Shown here: in pieces, positions 59,459-64,000 of the stretch
Layout of the letters: each line of letters begins with the position of its first letter
Position numbering within the stretch: the first letter of the stretch is position 1
From: DASQZK01 sp963809925
GTDB taxonomy: Bacteria; Bacteroidota; Bacteroidia; Bacteroidales; GCA-2748055
DNA: 64,000 nucleotides
Assembly: GCA_963809925.1 (NCBI GenBank)
Contig: CAWELH010000002.1
Coordinates: 310,001-374,000, forward strand
Direction: 5' to 3'
Position numbers and translations under genes: made by a program
Notes under the pieces: model-generated
Databases searched by the model: none
What the model saw: the letters and a program-made list of their open reading frames with translations, nothing else
What the model was told of the DNA's origin: nothing

Positions 59459-60788
59459 ATTCCCTGAAACGAGTAAACATTAGTGCCGCAATAATACAAA
59501 TTAGGAATCCTGCCAAGGCACTTGCTCTGATCCCAAAGTCATTGCCTGGATCACGTCCCAGCAGTGTAAAAATGGCAAAAGCCATCACGCCCAGAGTCTG
59601 ACCGAGCTTATCGGCGAAGGTACGGATAGCAAAATACATTCCTTCCGTTTTCTCCCCTGTCCTAACAGCATCTTCATCTGCCATTTCCGCTACAAGAGCG
59701 TAAGGCAGAATTCCCAACGCAGCCATCGGAAAAGCCGCCCCAGCACCTACGATATAAAGCTGAAGTTCGGAGGGCATTCCAAACTTTCCCATAAAAGAGA
59801 TGAAAACGAACAAACCCGCAAAAATCAGAAATGAAAGTATAATAAGTTTCTTTTTCCCGTATTTCGAAGCGAGTTGAATAACCACCGGATAGAACAGCAG
59901 GGATAACAGTATCAACATCGCCATGACAACAGAACCAAGCTTTTCAGGTAGTCCCAGCAATACTCTCACATAATAAAGGATGCCGCTGGAAACCAGGGCA
60001 AGTGTAATGAAGAAGGAAGCATCAGCGGAAATGAATATCATGAATTTCTTGTTTGTCAAGGTCTTTCGTAATGAACTGAACAGTTTAATGGTGGATGGTA
60101 CGGGATTACAGTATTTTACTTCATCGATTACCAGCAATGGCAGAACCATGCACATCATACCGATCAGGACGACCGTCATGATAGCCAGTTGGTAGCTCCT
60201 TTGGGGATTACTGAAGGTAAAGTGCCTGTCAATATGGTTCGCGAGCTGGGGAATCTGAGAGGCAATGATAATACCTGTAACGAACATGAATGACAGAAGT
60301 GTTGACAATCTCAGTTTTTTCTCTTTATCCACAGCCAGCTCCGGCATAAGCGCATTGAAAGGTACAATGTACATGGTCAGGCTTATATAAAACAAGCTTT
60401 GCATAATAAGCAGCCATGAAAAATTTGCTGTGCTTTCAAATGGATGTAAAGGATAAAAGAGCATGATACAGAAAATTGCAGAAGGCAGAAATGATACCAT
60501 CATAAAGGGTATCCTTCTCCCCCATTTGGATCTTGAACGGTCGCTGAACCATGCGATCAAGGGATCAGTAATCGCATCGATAAGCCGGCCAGAGGCCAGA
60601 ATCAGTGAAAAAATTGTAAAAACTCTAAGAATCCCGGTGTTGGGGATCAGTACCGGAAGTCCGGAATTTTCAGGTGGGAGATAAAAATAAATGAGCATCA
60701 CCGATATGGTATTCATCAGAATAGACCAACCAGCCATCCCGGCACTATATGCCAGAAGTCTTGGAAATCCGGTAAATTCTTCATTCAT
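59457..60788 (-). CDS. GPH-family (melibiose-type) sugar:cation symporter
   Basis: 443 residues, 12 TM helices. GPH marks: GRLIDAITDPLIAWFSDRSRSKWGRRIPF (as DAITDPLIAWFSD and KWGRRIPF), LTMYIVPFNALMPEL and ALGILPYALVAEMADEDAV; the EKTEGMYFAIRTFADKLGQ segment is also a family signature. These symporters take up glycosides or oligosaccharides with Na+ or H+. No glycosidase is adjacent. It faces a divergent sigma factor gene with its own -7 element. Confidence 0.9.
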   Translation of the reverse strand: MNEEFTGFPRLLAYSAGMAGWSILMNTISVMLIYFYLPPENSGLPVLIPNTGILRVFTIFSLILASGRLIDAITDPLIAWFSDRSRSKWGRRIPFMMVSFLPSAIFCIMLFYPLHPFESTANFSWLLIMQSLFYISLTMYIVPFNALMPELAVDKEKKLRLSTLLSFMFVTGIIIASQIPQLANHIDRHFTFSNPQRSYQLAIMTVVLIGMMCMVLPLLVIDEVKYCNPVPSTIKLFSSLRKTLTNKKFMIFISADASFFITLALVSSGILYYVRVLLGLPEKLGSVVMAMLILLSLLFYPVVIQLASKYGKKKLIILSFLIFAGLFVFISFMGKFGMPSELQLYIVGAGAAFPMAALGILPYALVAEMADEDAVRTGEKTEGMYFAIRTFADKLGQTLGVMAFAIFTLLGRDPGNDFGIRASALAGFLICIIAALMFTRFRE

Positions 60789-60843
60789 ACACCTCTAAAT
60801 TAAGCTTTTAGTTCATGAATGCCAATACAGTCTCCCATTTTTA

Positions 60844-60851
60844 CAAATTTA
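60844..60851 (-). promoter_or_regulatory. -7 element for the GPH symporter gene
   Basis: Minus strand TAAATTTG matches TAnnTTTG exactly, 55 bp before the ATG at 60788. Confidence 0.4.
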
Positions 60852-60955
60852 AGACAGTGGGAGGGTGTGTCTTGGAAAAAATGACTGATAATTAGGAGTG
60901 TATAAAAATATTTAGTAATTTGATTTTGCAAGCTATCAAAATAAAGACCTTGAAT

Positions 60956-61549
60956 ATGAAATTCTATTCTGATAGTGAATTGATCAACGGTCTTCTCTCA
61001 GAGGACCCGAAAGTCTATAATTACATCTATAAGGCATGTTTCCCTTTGATTGAACGCATGGTGATCAATCTCGGCGGGAGAAGCGCTGATGCCGAGGATA
61101 TCTTTCAGGACGCCCTTATCGTGATATACAGAAAAGTCATTGAAGGGGAATTGAGATTAAGCTGTAAGTTCAGCACCTATCTTTATTCCATCGGACAAAA
61201 GATCTGGGTTCAACAACTGAAATCGGCCGGGATGAAAAACGTGAGTAACCTCAAAAATGCAGACATGGTTTGCGAACCCAATCCTGCACCTGTAAATGAG
61301 GCCTCTATATTTTCCCTGGTTGAAAAACATATGCGTGCGCTCAGCAAAGATTGCCAAAAGATACTCCGTCTGCATTTTAACCGGGCTACTATTGAACAAA
61401 TCTGCAAAATAATGGGCTACAATAGTAACCATCACACCATGGATAGAAAATTCAGATGCAAGCAGAGCCTGATAAAACGAATACAAAATGATCCTGACTT
61501 TAAAGAAATAAAAGATGAATATAACAGAGAGGATGGATTCCTATATTGA
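60956..61549 (+). CDS. ECF-type RNA polymerase sigma factor
   Basis: 197 residues from ATG 60956. Sigma region 2 (about 10-75): NYIYKACFPLIERMVINLG, DAEDIFQDALIVIYRKV. Region 4 (about 125-185): LVEKHMRALSKDCQKILRL and TIEQICKIMGYNSNHHTMDRK. An ECF sigma of the Bacteroidota type. It overlaps the anti-sigma-like gene by 35 bp, so both are made together. It should direct a regulon, perhaps including the ABC exporter downstream. Confidence 0.9.
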   Translation: MKFYSDSELINGLLSEDPKVYNYIYKACFPLIERMVINLGGRSADAEDIFQDALIVIYRKVIEGELRLSCKFSTYLYSIGQKIWVQQLKSAGMKNVSNLKNADMVCEPNPAPVNEASIFSLVEKHMRALSKDCQKILRLHFNRATIEQICKIMGYNSNHHTMDRKFRCKQSLIKRIQNDPDFKEIKDEYNREDGFLY

Positions 61550-62384
61550 TGGATTGCTCGACGTCAGGGAGAGGCTGGCCTTCGAAAAAGAGATGCGGGA
61601 AAATCCTGAACTGGAAAGACAGGTAATGGAAAGACAGCAACTTAAGGCCCTGCTTTCCGACATATATAAGTACCCCTCACCCCACCTCAATGTGGAGGAT
61701 AAGGAATCACGGGTCGGAGCCACTGAGGAACTTGAAATGGATGATGACCTGTTCAGATTCTATTACCATTACGAAGGAAGTCCAGAAGAAACCAGGCATA
61801 TTACTGAATTGATCCGGGCATCAAAAAACCTGAAACCTAACCGTACATTTTCCATCCTGCCACTCGTGATCGGCATTGCCGCAACACTGGCACTCATTTT
61901 TATCATCTATGAAGGCACAAATAACTTAAGCCGCAAAACAAGGCAAAAGCACATGTACGACAGGCTGTTTGTGACCTACTTTCATCCCGATAAGGATATG
62001 TACCTGAAAGAACTCAGCCAGGAAAATTTCATTGCACCTTTCAATAAATCCAATACCGGCAAAGAAACATTGGAGGGTACAGCTAAAAATGGTGAAATAA
62101 ACGAGGTTTATCGCAGCGATTCCATTAACTATTTGAACCTTCTAAATTTTTCAATCCAGAGAATGAAAGAACATGAATTTGCCGTTGCCACAAATGCATT
62201 GCATTCATTGATTGAGTTCTCAGCAGGCACCGATGCCGTCATCGCCTCCTGGTACTATGGTCTCAGCCTGATGATGGACGGTCAGATTGAAAAAGCAAGA
62301 GCTGTCTTCACGTCGATATGCCAGGATGCAGAGGAATATTCAACCTTTTCCTGTAAAATCCTTGAGGACTTACCTGAAAATTAG
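61515..62384 (+). CDS. Anti-sigma-factor-like membrane protein
   Basis: 289 residues (ATG 61515, or 61533). Its 5' end overlaps the sigma gene. A short cytoplasmic start with MDSYIDGLLDVRERLAFEKEM (the anti-sigma pattern IDGxLxxxExxxFE), then one TM helix (about 116-135, LVIGIAATLALIFIIYEG) and a periplasmic TPR-like domain (about 195-285: FAVATNALHSLIEFSAGTDA). No zinc-finger HxxxCxxC, so it is not the ZAS type. It likely holds the sigma factor inactive until a periplasmic signal comes. Confidence 0.82.
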   Translation: MNITERMDSYIDGLLDVRERLAFEKEMRENPELERQVMERQQLKALLSDIYKYPSPHLNVEDKESRVGATEELEMDDDLFRFYYHYEGSPEETRHITELIRASKNLKPNRTFSILPLVIGIAATLALIFIIYEGTNNLSRKTRQKHMYDRLFVTYFHPDKDMYLKELSQENFIAPFNKSNTGKETLEGTAKNGEINEVYRSDSINYLNLLNFSIQRMKEHEFAVATNALHSLIEFSAGTDAVIASWYYGLSLMMDGQIEKARAVFTSICQDAEEYSTFSCKILEDLPEN

Positions 62385-62435
62385 CGCTTAATCTTCGAAT
62401 TATTTTTAAATTAGCCGTTCAACCTTTTTATTGCG

Positions 62436-64000
62436 ATGGCTTCATTTCCCTTTTATAAACAACTGGACGCTATGGATTGCGGCCCTTCCTGCCTGCGAAT
62501 GGTCGCCAAACACTACGGAAAAGTTTTTACTCTCCAGACACTGAGGGAGAAAAGCTTTATCACGCGCGAAGGAGTATCCTTGCTCGGGATCAGCGACGCT
62601 GCCGAATCCATCGGCTTCCGGAGTCTGGGTGTGTCACTTACCTACAACCAACTGGTTAAAGAAGCTCCACTGCCGCTCATAGCCCACTGGAAACAGAACC
62701 ATTTTATCGTCGTCTACAAAATCAGAAAAAACAAGGTTTATGTCGCCGATCCTGCCTATGGATATATTAAATATTCGATGTCGGAATTTCTGAAAGGCTG
62801 GATAAGTGAAAAAAAGGAAGACGAAAAAACGGGCCTGGCACTTCTTCTGGAACCAACGCCGGAATTTTACGCCCATCCTGGAGAAAAGGTAAACAGAACA
62901 CATTTTACTTTTCTCCTCTCCTACCTGAAGCCATATAAACGTTTTGTATTTCAGCTTATTACGGGCATTGTCCTGGCGAGCTTGTTGCAATTGATATTCC
63001 CGTTTCTGACCCAGGCCATTGTCGATTATGGAATAAATAACCAGGATATTGCTTTCATATATCTTATCCTTCTGGCTCAGCTGGTTGTCATCATCAGCCG
63101 CCAGTCGGTCGAATTTATACGGGGATGGATACTCCTGCACTTGAGTACTAGAGTGAATGTTTCGTTGATCTCGGATTTCCTGATCAAGCTGATGAAACTC
63201 CCTCTCGGCTTTTTCGATACGAAACTTGTTGGAGATTTGCTGCAAAGGATCGCTGATCACAGAAGGATAGAAAACTTCCTGACAAACTCTTCCCTCGACA
63301 TCCTTTTCTCCATGTTCAGCATCCTGATATTCGGGATTGTACTGGCAACCTATAGCCTTAAGATCCTTGGCGTTTTTCTGATCGGTTCATTTCTCTATTT
63401 TATTTGGGTTTATATATTTATGAGAAAACGCCGCGAATTGAATTTCCGACAGTTCAGCCTGCAATCTGAAAATCAGAGTAAACTCATCCAGATCATCAAT
63501 GGCATTGAAGAGATTAAATTAAATAATGCCGATAAACAAAAAAGATGGGAATGGGAGGAGATACAGGCATCCATCTTTAAAGTGAATATCCGGAATCTTT
63601 CACTGGATCAATACCAGCAGGCAGGCGCGGTTTTCCTTAATGAGGTTAAAAACATTGTCATCACTTTTCTCGCTGCAACCGCTGTTGTTAAGGGCGAGAT
63701 GACCCTTGGTATGATGCTGGCCGTGTCCTATATCCTGGGACAATTAAACAGTCCTGTAGAAAGGATAGTTTGGTTTATGAGAAATGCACAGGATGCCAAG
63801 ATAAGCCTGGAAAGGCTTGGGGAAATTCACGAAAATAAAGATGAGGAGGATGAGAAACATCATCTCGATCTTCCATCGTCGGGGAAGAGTATTTTGATCA
63901 GGGATCTCTCGTTCCGTTACGAAGGACCATTCTCTGCATTTGTTTTAAAAAACCTGGACCTGGAGATTCCTGAAAACAAAGTAACAGCCATTGTTGGCGT
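62436..64000 (+). CDS. C39-peptidase ABC exporter (bacteriocin/peptide type), cut by right edge
   Basis: 522 residues visible from ATG 62436; the frame runs off the right edge. C39 peptidase (1-130): catalytic cysteine C15 in QLDAMDCGPSCLRMVAKHYG, histidine H89 in NHFIVVY and aspartate D105 in VADPAYG. A TM domain with about six helices (about 165-440) and the start of the ATPase (SILIRDLSFRY, ending VTAIVG just before Walker A) follow. These exporters cut double-glycine leaders as they secrete small peptides. No precursor peptide is seen in the window; it may be past the edge. It is 51 bp after the anti-sigma gene. Confidence 0.93.
   Translation, partial: MASFPFYKQLDAMDCGPSCLRMVAKHYGKVFTLQTLREKSFITREGVSLLGISDAAESIGFRSLGVSLTYNQLVKEAPLPLIAHWKQNHFIVVYKIRKNKVYVADPAYGYIKYSMSEFLKGWISEKKEDEKTGLALLLEPTPEFYAHPGEKVNRTHFTFLLSYLKPYKRFVFQLITGIVLASLLQLIFPFLTQAIVDYGINNQDIAFIYLILLAQLVVIISRQSVEFIRGWILLHLSTRVNVSLISDFLIKLMKLPLGFFDTKLVGDLLQRIADHRRIENFLTNSSLDILFSMFSILIFGIVLATYSLKILGVFLIGSFLYFIWVYIFMRKRRELNFRQFSLQSENQSKLIQIINGIEEIKLNNADKQKRWEWEEIQASIFKVNIRNLSLDQYQQAGAVFLNEVKNIVITFLAATAVVKGEMTLGMMLAVSYILGQLNSPVERIVWFMRNAQDAKISLERLGEIHENKDEEDEKHHLDLPSSGKSILIRDLSFRYEGPFSAFVLKNLDLEIPENKVTAIVG

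Noticed and set aside
62634..63260. Minus-strand ORF of 208 residues and a nearby plus-strand 60-residue frame
   Set aside because: Both lie inside the open C39-ABC exporter frame, whose catalytic triad is visible.
1..64000. rRNA, tRNA, transposase, integrase, prophage, toxin-antitoxin or restriction genes
   Set aside because: Looked for by eye on both strands; nothing convincing seen. A tRNA could be missed without a covariance search.

Overview
The window is chromosomal DNA of a member of the phylum Bacteroidota, most like the environmental Bacteroidales/Marinilabiliales/Prolixibacteraceae group; the genus cannot be fixed from sequence alone. Signs: promoters of the Bacteroidota type (TTTG, about 19 bp, TAnnTTTG), a DUF4249 lipoprotein, a protein ending in a gliding-motility/type IX secretion C-terminal domain, tandem ExbD genes with a TonB-like partner, many SpII lipoproteins and few Shine-Dalgarno sites. 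No rRNA, tRNA, transposase, integrase, phage gene, CRISPR or cas gene was seen.

Layout. 1-6720: 3' end of a TamB-like protein, an NhaD antiporter with a clear terminator, then an ExbB-ExbD-ExbD-TonB-like operon. 7046-11332 (minus): TSUP exporter, single-domain response regulator, GlyA, ClC channel 1. 11342-12142: repeat-rich DNA. 12143-16305: membrane-anchored molybdopterin oxidoreductase, GH20-like protein, a broken PQQ-propeller fragment, and a monooxygenase translationally coupled to a 40-residue membrane protein. 16329-23247: mostly minus-strand small genes (DUF3124 lipoprotein, MBL hydrolase, CPBP protein, lipoproteins, a beta-barrel, DUF1801, RsgA). 23407-28350: lipocalin-like lipoprotein, KatG, and a four-gene cassette (ArsR, AHSA1, DoxX-like, DUF4256) behind a promoter bracketed by two palindromic operators. 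28635-36718: secreted transglutaminase-like and beta-helix proteins, a large secreted hydrolase-like protein, ClC channel 2. 37035-42113: DUF4249, a type IX substrate, RelA/SpoT. 42114-43705: 1.6 kb of intergenic repeats. 43706-50171: Fur-family regulator, PurA, a secreted protein, a five-PAS histidine kinase. 50324-52828: compact polyamine operon (pyruvoyl arginine decarboxylase, agmatinase, deoxyhypusine-synthase-like). 52909-64000: small OM barrel, threonine dehydratase-like enzyme, secreted YdjC-like deacetylase, Trx-Grx plus lone GroES, TPR histidine kinase, HTH protein, GPH symporter, and a sigma/anti-sigma pair before a C39-peptidase ABC exporter cut by the right edge.

How genes fit together. 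The polyamine operon predicts arginine to agmatine to putrescine and then an aminobutyl/aminopropyl transfer by a bacterial deoxyhypusine-synthase homologue with its catalytic lysine; bacteria have no eIF5A, so the product is probably homospermidine or a related polyamine. The secreted enzymes at 14-15 kb, 28-35 kb and 54-55 kb point to a polymer-degrading lifestyle. NhaD, two ClC proteins and the ExbB/D system indicate control of ions and proton-motive force.

The least explained material is noncoding: a roughly 230-bp element present twice (11.66 and 42.39 kb) inside the same ordered set of short repeats, and an array at 42.70-43.52 kb built from exact-length 77-bp and 126-bp modules. The same modules recur at 6.7, 11.4, 22.1 and 45.7 kb, always between genes.
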